Position numbers and translations under genes: made by a program. Under the pieces are notes generated by a model. The model saw only the letters and a program-made list of their open reading frames with translations. It had not been told where the DNA came from and made no database searches. Below, in pieces: positions 49,107 to 57,712 of a stretch of DNA of 64,000 nt (its first letter is position 1; each line of letters begins with the position of its first letter). Location: positions 2,604,001-2,668,000 of the forward strand of contig OZ254080.1 in the NCBI GenBank assembly GCA_965267485.1. The letters run 5' to 3'. Source of the stretch: JANQJA01 sp965267485. GTDB lineage: Bacteria > Pseudomonadota > Gammaproteobacteria > Pseudomonadales > Azotimanducaceae.

Positions 49107-51196
49107 TACACGTCCTCGAGCGTGTTGTGAATGTTGAACTTGCCGGTCGGCGTGATCAGGCGCGGGTCCTTGATGACGGTCTTGAGTTCTCTCGTTTTGT
49201 CATCGACCACGACGATCGCGGACTCCTGGTCCTGACCGTTCCACACAGAGAACCAGACCTCGGTGCCATCCTTGTTGTACTCGGGATGGACCACGCGGGC
49301 AGGCCCCTCGTCGATACCGGCCCACCGGGCAATCGGCAGAACCTCGAATCCGCCCTCGGGGTTGCGCGTATCGAAGACGGCCACGCTCTGGGAGACATCC
49401 TCCTTCGGATTGAGCGCCGTATCGACCCACAGATTGTTGGAGTTCGGGTGTGTCTTCACAAAGAGCGAGCCACCGCCCTGCCCCTGGATCACGCGAACGA
49501 CCTGCCACGCATGCTCCGGATGATTCTCGGGATCGGTACCGATAAACGTGATGTTGCCGTTACCCAGCGCACTGGTTGCCCAGACCGGGCCGAATTCGGG
49601 GTCCACGAAGTTGGCACCGCGACCGGGGTGCGGAATCTTCTCGACATCAACGAGCGCCTCGAGCGCACGATCCCTGGCGTCGATGACCGCAATCTTGTCC
49701 GACTGGTTCGCGGCCGTCAGGAAGTAGCGCAGCGAAGAGTCCCATCCGCCATCGTGAAGGAACCGGGCGGCATCAATCGTGGTCACCGACAGGTTATCCA
49801 GGTCCTCGTAGTTGGCGAGCAGGATCTTGCCCGTCTCCTTGACGTTGATGATGAACTCCGGGTGATTGTGGGAGGCCACAATCGCCGCAACCCGCGGTTC
49901 CGGATGATATTCCTGCGTATCGACCGTCATGCCCCGCGTCGACACGACCTTGAGGGGTTCGAGCGTATCGCCTTCCATGAAGACGTACTGTGGCGGCCAG
50001 TAGGCGCCGGCGATCGCAAACTTGTCCTCGTAGCCATGGTACTTGGACGTCTCCACCGAACGCGCCTCGAGACCCACCTTGATTTCCGCGACCCGCTGCG
50101 GCGGATCCATCCACATGTCGATCATGTCGATCTTGGCATCACGACCAATCGTGTAGAAATATCGACCGGATGCCGACGGCCGTGAAATGTGTACGGCGTA
50201 GCCGGTCTTGATGATGTTGACGATCTCTTTGGTGTCACCGTCGATGACCGCAACCTCACCACTGTCGCGAAGGGTGACCGCGAAGAAGTTGCCGACATCA
50301 CGCCTGTGCTGTGGTTTCTTCGGCCGGTCTTCCGGTGGCACGGTCACTTTCCAGGTCTCACGCATTTTCGCGAGGCCGAATTCCGGCGGCGCGGGCGGCG
50401 GATGCTGGAGAAAGCGTGCCAGAATGTCGATCTGCCGATCCGTGAGGTCGCCGGACGTACCCCAATTGGGCATACCGGCGGGAGAACCGTAGGTGATCAG
50501 CGACTTGAGGTAGTCGCCGCCCTTCTCCCGGGTGATATCCGGCGTCAGGGGCTTGCCGGTCGCTCCCTTGCGCAGCACACCGTGGCAGCCGGCACAGCGT
50601 TCGAAGTAGAGCTGCTTTGCTTCATCGAACTCCACCTCCGTCATCAGCGGTCCGTTCGACGAGATGTAGTTCTCCGCCGAATCGGACGGAATGGGTGATG
50701 GCGTACCCTGATAGCGAAGCGATCCTTCACTGGCCGCCGGGTGCGTCGCCTTTGCCGTGTCGGCCGTCGCCATTCGCAGGCTGGCAACCTGGGCCGGCAT
50801 CACTTCACCGCCATCGTTCCACTCACGCAGCACGAACGTCAGCACGCTAGCGACTTTTTCGTCCGACAGATAGTTCATCGGCGGCATCACGGCGTTATAG
50901 GTATTGCCGTTGACGATGATCTCGCCGGAAAGCCCCTGCAGCACGGTCGTGATCGCGCGATCGACATCGGCCTGCAGATAGTCGGAGTCCTTCAGCGGCG
51001 GGAACGCGCCGCTGAGCCCCGAGCCGTCCGGCTGGTGGCATGCCGCACAGACGCTCTCGTAAACCTGGCGCCCATCGACGCCACCCATCGCCATCTCGGC
51101 ATTGTGGACCTGCTCACCCTGACTCGCGGCTTGTGTCGCAATCGGCAACAACACTCCCGCCATCAGGGAACCCAACCATACTTTGAAACGCTTCAT
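49103..51196 (-). CDS. nirS: Cytochrome cd1 nitrite reductase NirS with an additional N-terminal cytochrome c domain
   Basis: 697 aa, about 100-130 longer than usual NirS. Signal peptide (residues 1-24), first cytochrome c domain about 35-130 with CAACH at 50-54 and Met104 in VMPPMNYL, a linker, second cytochrome c domain with CAGCH at 201-205, then the eight-bladed heme-d1 propeller from about 290: TGYAVHISRPSASGRYFYTI (d1 proximal His), ASHNHPEFIINVKETGK, GWDSSLRYFLTAANQSDK, GNGNITFIGTDPENH. The first domain (GAFPPLKDSDYL, VNGNTYNAVMPP) resembles cytochrome c domains fused to copper NirK. It reduces nitrite to NO in the periplasm. Only 37 bases follow the receptor gene. No heme-d1 biosynthesis genes are in the window. 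Confidence 0.95.
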   Translation of the reverse strand: MKRFKVWLGSLMAGVLLPIATQAASQGEQVHNAEMAMGGVDGRQVYESVCAACHQPDGSGLSGAFPPLKDSDYLQADVDRAITTVLQGLSGEIIVNGNTYNAVMPPMNYLSDEKVASVLTFVLREWNDGGEVMPAQVASLRMATADTAKATHPAASEGSLRYQGTPSPIPSDSAENYISSNGPLMTEVEFDEAKQLYFERCAGCHGVLRKGATGKPLTPDITREKGGDYLKSLITYGSPAGMPNWGTSGDLTDRQIDILARFLQHPPPAPPEFGLAKMRETWKVTVPPEDRPKKPQHRRDVGNFFAVTLRDSGEVAVIDGDTKEIVNIIKTGYAVHISRPSASGRYFYTIGRDAKIDMIDMWMDPPQRVAEIKVGLEARSVETSKYHGYEDKFAIAGAYWPPQYVFMEGDTLEPLKVVSTRGMTVDTQEYHPEPRVAAIVASHNHPEFIINVKETGKILLANYEDLDNLSVTTIDAARFLHDGGWDSSLRYFLTAANQSDKIAVIDARDRALEALVDVEKIPHPGRGANFVDPEFGPVWATSALGNGNITFIGTDPENHPEHAWQVVRVIQGQGGGSLFVKTHPNSNNLWVDTALNPKEDVSQSVAVFDTRNPEGGFEVLPIARWAGIDEGPARVVHPEYNKDGTEVWFSVWNGQDQESAIVVVDDKTRELKTVIKDPRLITPTGKFNIHNTLEDVY

Positions 51197-51233
51197 CGCT
51201 CCCTCCTTGCTCTTGATCTCACAGCAAGTCGTC

Positions 51234-53414
51234 TCACTGTGTTCGTAAATGAACCGTCAGCCCCACACTTCGACCGGGCCGCGCCAGCGCCTCGACCCTC
51301 GGATCCCCCTCATCGAGTATCCGGACGTCGCTGTAACGCCAGTAGCGCCGGTCAGCCAGGTTATAGATCCCGGCATGTACCGAGAGTCCGGGTGACGGCT
51401 CCCATCGGCCGATGAGATCCACGACGGTCGCCGATGGCGGCACGAAGAACTCACCGTCCGAAAAATCTGTTCTTGTCTGTTTCGCGAAGTGGCGTAACAG
51501 CACGCTGGCTGACAGCGGGCCCGCGTCTTGCCAGCGAAGTGCCAGCACGGCTTTGGCCGGCGCAATGGAATTGATGGGGGCGCCGGTATCGTCGCGTTCG
51601 CCCCGGGCTCGATGAAACCCGGCCTCGACACGCCAGTCGGCGAGCGCATCGACCCAATAGCCCAGTCGCTGTTCGAGCCGAATCTCCACGCCCTCGACTG
51701 TCGCGCTGTCGATATTCCGGGACTGGAACAGGAACGCGCCGTCCGACGGGTCGACGCCCACCATCACCCGCGACTCGATGAAATCATCAAAGGCGGAACG
51801 GTAAACGCCGGCCTCGGCAAACAGGCCATGGCGCTCGTAGCGCAGGCCCACCTCGATATTGTTCGATTCCTCAGGCGCCAGTTCGGGATTTGGCAGCGCC
51901 CGCACTGTCACGAAGCCGCGATAGTCGAGATACAGGTTGACGTCTTCCGCCGGTGGGGCCCGAAAGCCTTCAGCGTAGTGCGCATACCACGAGGCCGACT
52001 CGCCGAGCCGGCCGACGAGGCCCAGTCTGGCCGTCAGATTGTCGGATTCGAGGTCAGTGATCCGGGCAGGGTCCTGGATCAGATCATCCAGCGACGCATC
52101 GAGTTCGAACCGATCCCAGCGCAATGCGGGAATGAGGGTCAGACCGCCCCAGCGAATCTCGTCCTGCAGGTACACGCCGAGCTCGGTGGTGTCCGACCTG
52201 GGCAAGTCTCTTGCTGGCAACGTCTCACCCGGCGGCAGCACCTTGCTGGTCGCCCCGCTCTGCAGATCCGTCGAGAGTCCGTCGCGCCGCTCGAGAAGCG
52301 CCTGTCGTTGCCACTCGAATCCGGCGACAACGACATGCTGTAACGCGCTGCCCTGAAAGGCACGGCTGACCTTGCCATCCACGCCCCAGACGTCCTCATC
52401 GAGTGCAAACTCGCGCTCGACGAGCTGGCTGGCGACATCTCCGGTGCCCCGGACATCGCGCGTGGCCTGACGGGTCCCGGTCTGCTGACGAAAGACCATC
52501 AGGCTCGCGACATCGAGCAAGCCCCTGATCTCCGTGCGGTAATGCAACGACATCCGCGTTCGACGCTGTCGATCATCACCGCGCAGTTCGATCGTGCTGC
52601 CGTACTGCCGCCCAAAGCCAAGGACCGTTCGCAGGTCGCTGTCGGTCTCACGCTCGTAGCCTTCGACCACGATTGCCGCGCGCGAACGCCCGTAGCGGGC
52701 CACGTACTTGCCAAATGCGTGTCGCTGCTCGAAGTCGACATGATCGGCGGGAAGCGTAAGGCCCTCGACCGACGGAGCGTTTCCACTTCTTGCATTAATC
52801 GAGAACAGGCCCGAATGTCCGTCCCGCTCACCGGCCAGCGTCGCGTACGCGTGATTGCTGTCATCCGCCCCGTAGTGACCGCCACCACCACCAAGGTACA
52901 GCGGTGAGCCGGGTGAAAGCAGCGACGACGGGTCCACCGAGGTGATCGACACCACACCACCCAGGGCGTCGGAACCATAAAGCGACGACGCGGGCCCCCG
53001 CAGGATCTCGAGCCGTTCAATCAGCGCCGGGTCCAGGGCCGAACGGGCGTTGTTGGCGAACTCACCGATACTGAAGGCGCGAGGCATCGGTACGCCGTCG
53101 AATTCGAGGGTGACCCGGTTGCCGCCAAGGCCGCGAATCGCGAGACCGCTGTCACCGAACCTGGCGCCGCGATACTCGGCATCAACAGCCGGCTGGTACC
53201 TCGCAACCTCACCGAGGCTCCGCACCTGCTGAAAGCGCAGCTCATCCGCGTAGATGGCGGTGACCTGGGACGCAACGCGCCACAGCGGCTGGGGAATGCG
53301 GCTCGCCACGACCACGACTTCCTCCAGTCGCTGCGACGAGTCCTGATCTTCTGTTTGTCCGACGGCCGGCCAACAGCAAAGGAGAGCCGCCAGATATCCG
53401 ATGAATTTCGTCAT
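51234..53414 (-). CDS. TonB-dependent outer-membrane receptor (heme/siderophore-type)
   Basis: 726 aa from ATG 53414, giving MTKFIGYLAALLCCWPAVGQ as signal peptide. TonB box region LEEVVVVASRIPQ, plug domain with VARYQPAVDAEYRGARFGDS, GLAIRGLGGNRVTLEFDGVP, IERLEILRGPASSLYGSDAL and GGVVSITSVDPSSL; the rest is the 22-strand barrel ending in LTVHLRTQ. The EYRGARFGDSGLAIRGLGG pattern is typical of the heme/hemoglobin receptor subfamily, but copper or siderophore transport cannot be excluded. It is the gene upstream of nirS on the same strand and its promoter region has an FNR box and NsrR-like sites. Confidence 0.9.
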   Translation of the reverse strand: MTKFIGYLAALLCCWPAVGQTEDQDSSQRLEEVVVVASRIPQPLWRVASQVTAIYADELRFQQVRSLGEVARYQPAVDAEYRGARFGDSGLAIRGLGGNRVTLEFDGVPMPRAFSIGEFANNARSALDPALIERLEILRGPASSLYGSDALGGVVSITSVDPSSLLSPGSPLYLGGGGGHYGADDSNHAYATLAGERDGHSGLFSINARSGNAPSVEGLTLPADHVDFEQRHAFGKYVARYGRSRAAIVVEGYERETDSDLRTVLGFGRQYGSTIELRGDDRQRRTRMSLHYRTEIRGLLDVASLMVFRQQTGTRQATRDVRGTGDVASQLVEREFALDEDVWGVDGKVSRAFQGSALQHVVVAGFEWQRQALLERRDGLSTDLQSGATSKVLPPGETLPARDLPRSDTTELGVYLQDEIRWGGLTLIPALRWDRFELDASLDDLIQDPARITDLESDNLTARLGLVGRLGESASWYAHYAEGFRAPPAEDVNLYLDYRGFVTVRALPNPELAPEESNNIEVGLRYERHGLFAEAGVYRSAFDDFIESRVMVGVDPSDGAFLFQSRNIDSATVEGVEIRLEQRLGYWVDALADWRVEAGFHRARGERDDTGAPINSIAPAKAVLALRWQDAGPLSASVLLRHFAKQTRTDFSDGEFFVPPSATVVDLIGRWEPSPGLSVHAGIYNLADRRYWRYSDVRILDEGDPRVEALARPGRSVGLTVHLRTQ

Positions 53415-53499
53415 GGAATCGGGCCCCGTTCTCCGCAGGTTTGGCCTTGGTAACACTCGCCCTGATACGGTGCAACCCGCATCCGATCTAGCGCACTCA

Positions 53500-53522
53500 T
53501 TGTTGTATTTTTTATGCATATT
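53500..53522. promoter_or_regulatory. NsrR-like operator upstream of the TonB receptor-nirS operon
   Basis: Read on the minus strand: AATATGCAT-AA-A-AAATACAA. Roughly 14 of 20 defined positions of the NsrR palindrome match by my count. Its centre is 49.5 bases from the FNR-box centre at 53560.5, nearly the same as at norB (48.5). It lies 87-109 bases before the receptor start. Confidence 0.45.
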
Positions 53523-53553
53523 CAAAGCGTAGACACATCGGATGACCCGCCAC

Positions 53554-53567
53554 TTGATCCAGATCAA
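53554..53567. promoter_or_regulatory. FNR/Dnr box between the TonB receptor and barrel-protein genes
   Basis: TTGAT-CCAG-ATCAA, a perfect match to the FNR/Dnr/ANR consensus, flanked by C and G that extend the dyad. It lies between two NsrR-like sites and could serve both divergent genes. Confidence 0.7.
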
Positions 53568-53589
53568 GGCCGTGGCGATGATTTCAACG

Positions 53590-53612
53590 AAAATGCATTT
53601 CTTTTACATATT
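53590..53612. promoter_or_regulatory. NsrR-like operator upstream of the barrel-protein gene
   Basis: AAAATGCATTT-C-TTTTACATATT. The left half-site is exact, and the right shares the spaced TnCATnTT. It ends 14 bases before the ATG at 53627, just upstream of a strong AGGAG ribosome-binding sequence, a position suited to repression. Its centre is 40.5 bases from the FNR-box centre. Confidence 0.55.
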
Positions 53613-53626
53613 CAGGAGATCAGGAG

Positions 53627-54829
53627 ATGAAGCATAGAAAATTCCCGCTGATCGCAGCATATATCGCCATGTCGGGCGCTGGCGCAGTCCACGCCGAAAA
53701 CTCGATCCCGGAAGCGATTGCCGGGGGTGAGGCCGATCTCGCCTTTCGCTACCGCGTCGAGACCGTCGATCAGGACGGTCTGGCCGCGTCCGCTGCCGCC
53801 TCTACGCTGAGGACGCGCCTGACGTGGAAAAGTGCCCAATTCGGTGCATGGGATGCATCATTGGAGGTCGACAATGTCAGTTACCTTGGTGGCGACAACT
53901 TCAACAGCCTGCGAAACGGGAAATCAAACTACCCCGTCGTGGCCGACCCCAGGGGCACCGGCATCAATCAGGCGAAGCTCAGATACCAGGCCGGATCTGC
54001 CAACGCTGTACTGGGCCGGCAACGTATCAACATGGACAACCAGCGATTCATCGGCGGTGTTGGCTGGCGCCAGAACGAGCAGACCTATGATGGCGCGACT
54101 TTCGCCTGGTCTGATGAGCAACTGTCTGCCACGTACAGCTACCTGACTCGCATCTCGCGCGTGTTCGGGCCCGACGATGGCACGCCGGCCGCAACACTGG
54201 ATGCAAGCGCGCACCTGCTGCATGCAACCGCAGCCCTTGGCGGCGGCGAGGTGACAGGCTATGCGTGGCTGCTCGAGTTCGACGATGCTGCCGCGCTATC
54301 CAGCCAGACCGTGGGTGCGAGCTATGAAGTGCGACTCGACTCGGGCGATTGGCAGTGGCCGGTTCATCTCGAGTACGCACGACAGACGGACTACGGCAAC
54401 CAAACCGCCGATTACAGCGCAGGCTATCTCCATGGCAGCATCGGCGGTAAGCGCGGACCCGTCACTGCCACGCTGGGATTCGAGAGACTCGACGCAGACA
54501 ACGACGCGGGCCGCAGTTTCAGCACCCCGCTCGCCACGCTGCACAAATTCAACGGCTGGGCAGACAAGTTCCTGACGACACCGGTGAGTGGCCTCGAAGA
54601 CAGCTATCTCGGCGTCACCTGGCAGGCACCCATCGGCCGGTTTGCCGCAACGTGGCACGACTTCGATGCCGCAACGGGCGGTGCTGCCCTCGGCACTGAA
54701 CTCGACGTCTCGTACGCGACCGGACTGGGCGACCATGTCAGCCTGCTGCTGAAAGGTGCCCGGTACAACGCGGGCACCTTCGCCAGCGACACGACAAAGG
54801 TCTGGCTGATGCTGACCGCAACGTTCTGA
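53627..54829 (+). CDS. Outer-membrane beta-barrel porin-like protein
   Basis: 400 aa. Signal peptide MKHRKFPLIAAYIAMSGAGA..VHAEN, then amphipathic strands (ADLAFRYRVETVDQDGLAAS, STLRTRLTWKSAQFGAWDAS, RISRVFGPDDGTPAAT) and a C-terminal Phe (VWLMLTATF), the signature of an outer-membrane barrel for BAM recognition. The layout resembles the alginate-export/OprB-like porin group. Substrate unknown; position next to denitrification genes and the NsrR-like operator suggests an ion or small anion such as nitrite or nitrate. Its stop overlaps the LysR gene start (TGATG). Confidence 0.85.
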   Translation: MKHRKFPLIAAYIAMSGAGAVHAENSIPEAIAGGEADLAFRYRVETVDQDGLAASAAASTLRTRLTWKSAQFGAWDASLEVDNVSYLGGDNFNSLRNGKSNYPVVADPRGTGINQAKLRYQAGSANAVLGRQRINMDNQRFIGGVGWRQNEQTYDGATFAWSDEQLSATYSYLTRISRVFGPDDGTPAATLDASAHLLHATAALGGGEVTGYAWLLEFDDAAALSSQTVGASYEVRLDSGDWQWPVHLEYARQTDYGNQTADYSAGYLHGSIGGKRGPVTATLGFERLDADNDAGRSFSTPLATLHKFNGWADKFLTTPVSGLEDSYLGVTWQAPIGRFAATWHDFDAATGGAALGTELDVSYATGLGDHVSLLLKGARYNAGTFASDTTKVWLMLTATF

Positions 54830-55737
54830 TGTCCACGTTCCAGGCGTACCGGACCTACACCGCGATCGTCGAGCACAGCGGCCTGTCATCGGCCGCCCAG
54901 GTGCTGCACAAGTCTACATCCGCCGTCAGCAAGCAACTGGCGAAACTCGAGGATGAGCTGGGCGCAACACTGATTGAACGCAACACACAGGTGTTCTCGG
55001 TCACACCGCTGGGCGAGGAGTTCTATCATCATTGCAAGCAGATCATCCGCAGCGTCGAGGACGCAGAGCGGATGGTCCGCGACCGGCTGCTCCGACCGTG
55101 CGGCAAACTGTCGATAACGCTGCCCGAGGTGCTGGTGCACACAGAACTCCCGCGGCACCTTGCCGCGTTGACACGCGAGTATCCAGAAGTGAGATTCGAA
55201 CTCAACGTGTCGAATACGGCGCCGAACCTGATCGAGAGCGGCCACGACTTCGCTTTTCGCATCGAGCCTGTTGCCGATGAGCGTCTTGTCGCCTCACCGC
55301 TGACGGATGTGAGGTTGATCGTCGTTGCCGCGCCGGCGTTCATCGACACCCACGGCATGCCTCAGAGTCTGGCTGACCTGATCATGCAAGACCGCCTGAT
55401 CCTGCCCTCCTGGGTCAACATCCCGCGCGCGGCTAGATTGCTCGGCCCGGTCGTCGGCGACGAGCCGGTCCGACTGGAGCGTTGCCACAGTGCCAACAGC
55501 GAGGCAGCTATCTGCGAGATGACCAAAGCCGGCATGGGCGCTACGCTGATGCTGGACGTTCTGGCACGTCCGCTCATCGAAGACGGTACGCTGATCGAAC
55601 TGCTGCACCAGGACGCACTGCTGACGAGGAAGGTGTATCTCGTTTCCTGCCCCAGAATTCACGCGTCGAGACTGCAATCCCTGTTTGCGGATGAGATCCG
55701 ACGCAGATACGCAAACGCGGATACGGGAACCCGGTAG
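54829..55737 (+). CDS. LysR-family transcriptional regulator
   Basis: 302 aa. N-terminal winged helix-turn-helix AYRTYTAIVEHSGLSSAAQV, LHKSTSAVSKQLAKLEDELG, and the linker helix up to FYHHCKQIIRSVEDAERMV, then the periplasmic-binding-protein-like effector domain (KLSITLPEVLVHTELPRHLA, GMGATLMLDVLARPLIEDG). The gene overlaps the porin stop, so it is co-expressed with the porin and probably controls it or a related uptake gene. Effector not predictable. Confidence 0.92.
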   Translation: MSTFQAYRTYTAIVEHSGLSSAAQVLHKSTSAVSKQLAKLEDELGATLIERNTQVFSVTPLGEEFYHHCKQIIRSVEDAERMVRDRLLRPCGKLSITLPEVLVHTELPRHLAALTREYPEVRFELNVSNTAPNLIESGHDFAFRIEPVADERLVASPLTDVRLIVVAAPAFIDTHGMPQSLADLIMQDRLILPSWVNIPRAARLLGPVVGDEPVRLERCHSANSEAAICEMTKAGMGATLMLDVLARPLIEDGTLIELLHQDALLTRKVYLVSCPRIHASRLQSLFADEIRRRYANADTGTR

Positions 55738-55770
55738 GTCGGGCCACGCATCCGCGATCATCCTCCGTTG

Positions 55771-56103
55771 CTAGCGGGCAACCAGATGCTGACCGTCGCG
55801 GTCGAACTGGCCGAACTCGGCCTTGAACTCGATGAGCTCACGTCCATTGGTCGAGGTGTAGCAGGTTGCCCGACCCAGTACCCGCTCGCCATTCTCGTCC
55901 CAGATGCTGCCATTCATGAAGAAGACCAGCCGGTCTTCCTTGCGCAGGAAGTAGTAGCGGCGGTCAGGCATGACCCCGGCTTCACGGAACTCCGCCGTGA
56001 TCGCGTCCTCGCAGGTCTTGTAGCCACGGTCCATCGGCGGTGACGCCATCGCCGTCGTACAGGCAAGTGTCAGGGCAACTGCTGTCAGTGTTTGCTTCAT
56101 CAT
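55771..56103 (-). CDS. Small secreted hypothetical protein
   Basis: 110 aa from ATG 56103 (Met56100 is equally possible). Signal peptide MMKQTLTAVALTLACTTAMA, mature part starting SPPMDRGYKTCEDAI. Two cysteines (KTCEDAITAEF and RATCYTSTNGREL) can form a disulfide. The YYFLRKEDRLVFFMNGSIWD segment looks like a beta-rich fold. Family not recognised. It lies downstream of nhaD on the same strand after 112 bases. Confidence 0.75.
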   Translation of the reverse strand: MMKQTLTAVALTLACTTAMASPPMDRGYKTCEDAITAEFREAGVMPDRRYYFLRKEDRLVFFMNGSIWDENGERVLGRATCYTSTNGRELIEFKAEFGQFDRDGQHLVAR

Positions 56104-56215
56104 GTCGTGCTCCGTTGACGTTATCGACATGACCACTATTCGCTTTGTGGCGCGGGCCGTAAACGTCCGGAAACGGAAATCAGTTTTTCGCTTCGGGCAA
56201 CACGCCGAAGCCTCG

Positions 56216-57658
56216 TCAGCCGAAGGAACCTGCGTTCAGCCAGACATGGGCAAGGACACTTGCGACGTAACCGAGGAAGATCACCGGCGTCCAGCGCAGA
56301 TGTCCCATGAAGGTGTAGCTGCCGCGCGCCTGGCCCATCAGCGCCACACCTGCGGCGGAACCGATCGAGAGCAGACTGCCGCCAACACCGGCCGTGAGCG
56401 TGATGAGCAGCCAGTGACCATGCGACATCGCGGGTTCCATGTTGAGCACCGCGAACATGACCGGGATGTTGTCGATCACCGCCGAGATGATGCCGAGCAG
56501 GAAGTTCGTCACCGTCGCGTCCATCGAGCCATAGAGGGTCTCGGACATCAGGTGGAGGTAGCCCATGAACCCGAGACCACCCACACAGACGACCACACCG
56601 TAGAAGAAGAGCAGCGTGTCCCATTCCGCTCTGGCAACACGATTGAACACATCGAACGGAACGACGCTGCCGAGGCGTTGCAGCGCTTCCTCATCGCCCC
56701 GCCGCAGCGCCCGCTCGCGTTTCTTCGCGAGCGACCGGGGCAGCGACTGGCGAAGGTAGTAACCGAAGAACTGGAGATATCCAAGCCCCATCATCATGCC
56801 GAGCACCGGCGGCAGGTGCAGAAAACTGTGACAGCTGACGGCCGTTGCGACTGTCGCCAGAAACAGCAGCGCGATGCGAAAGGCACCGCGCTTGAGCTCA
56901 ATGAACTCCGTTACGCCTGCCGGTTTCTCGTTCCGGATAAACAGGGACATGATCGTCGCGGGCACGAGAAAATTGATCGCTGCAGGAATGAGCAGATCGA
57001 AGAATTCCAGGAACGCAACCTGCCCCGCCTGCCAGACCATCAGCGTCGTGATGTCACCAAACGGGCTGAACGCTCCGCCGGCATTTGCCGCAACGACGAC
57101 GTTGACGCAGGCCAGGTTGATAAAGCGCCCATTACCCTCCGCCACCTTGAGCACGACAGCGCACATGAGCAACGCCGTGGTCAGGTTGTCTGCAATCGGG
57201 GAGATACAAAAAGCGAGCCCGCCTGTCAGCCAGAAAAGGGTGCGGTAGCTGAATCCCTTTCGGACCATCCACGCCCTCAGCGCATCGAAAAGGCGTCGCT
57301 CCTCAAGCGCGTTGATATACGTCATGGCCACGAGAAGAAAGAGCATGAGTTCCGCGTACTCGAGCAGCGTGTGCCGGAATGCCTCGCCCGCCTGGTGGCC
57401 GAGTCCGGCCTCGTTGTAGCTCATGCCGATCGCAATCCAGATGATGCCGGCGGCAACGAGTACAGGCTTCGACTTCCTGAGATCCAGGCGTTCCTCGAAC
57501 ATTACGAGAATGTAGGCGATGCCAAAGATGAGAAGCATCAGATAGCCGACAAAACTGTCCGTCATGTCGAGCGGGCCCGTTGCTGCGAATACCGGCACGG
57601 AGACGAGCCACAGCAACAAGCCGCAAGCCGTTGCGCAAAATTTTTGGTTGGTGTGCAT
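56216..57658 (-). CDS. nhaD: NhaD-type Na+/H+ antiporter
   Basis: 480 aa with about 12-13 membrane segments and an N-terminal signal-like helix (LLLWLVSVPVFAA). Conserved ion-path motifs: ISPIADNLTTALLMCAVVLK, NVVVAANAGGAFSPFGDITT, IIPAAINFLVPA-like segment and SAVIDNIPVMFAVLNMEPAM, then AGVGGSLLSIGSAAGVALMG. These ASP/Asn-rich broken helices are the NhaD pattern. It exchanges Na+ or Li+ for H+ across the inner membrane, consistent with a marine or alkaline habitat. Confidence 0.93.
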   Translation of the reverse strand: MHTNQKFCATACGLLLWLVSVPVFAATGPLDMTDSFVGYLMLLIFGIAYILVMFEERLDLRKSKPVLVAAGIIWIAIGMSYNEAGLGHQAGEAFRHTLLEYAELMLFLLVAMTYINALEERRLFDALRAWMVRKGFSYRTLFWLTGGLAFCISPIADNLTTALLMCAVVLKVAEGNGRFINLACVNVVVAANAGGAFSPFGDITTLMVWQAGQVAFLEFFDLLIPAAINFLVPATIMSLFIRNEKPAGVTEFIELKRGAFRIALLFLATVATAVSCHSFLHLPPVLGMMMGLGYLQFFGYYLRQSLPRSLAKKRERALRRGDEEALQRLGSVVPFDVFNRVARAEWDTLLFFYGVVVCVGGLGFMGYLHLMSETLYGSMDATVTNFLLGIISAVIDNIPVMFAVLNMEPAMSHGHWLLITLTAGVGGSLLSIGSAAGVALMGQARGSYTFMGHLRWTPVIFLGYVASVLAHVWLNAGSFG

Positions 57659-57681
57659 GTGAGAGCGCCCAGTCCGGGCTA

Positions 57682-57704
57682 AAGATGTAAATTATATGAA
57701 TTTT
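57682..57704. promoter_or_regulatory. A/T-rich dyad with -10-like TATAAT upstream of nhaD, weakly NsrR-like
   Basis: Minus strand contains TATAAT (57696-57691) at a plausible -10 position 33-38 bases before the nhaD ATG. The surrounding AAGATGTAAAT-T-ATATGAATTTT matches about 15 of 20 NsrR positions, but it is A/T-rich and may be a promoter only. Confidence 0.3.
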
Positions 57705-57712
57705 ACGGGCGT

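Noticed and set aside
48638..50185. Plus-strand frame over nnrS and nirS
   Set aside because: It crosses two real, convergent genes and has no domain. It is a shadow of the nirS propeller.
51200..51230. Possible FNR-like or hairpin sequence upstream of nirS (TTGAT with AGCAA)
   Set aside because: The half-sites do not match at four-base spacing and the stem is short. It did not reach the quality of the other boxes.
56102..57682. Long open frame on the plus strand over nhaD
   Set aside because: It is antisense to a clear NhaD antiporter. The product is rich in Arg, His and Glu with no recognisable fold, as expected from a GC-rich shadow.
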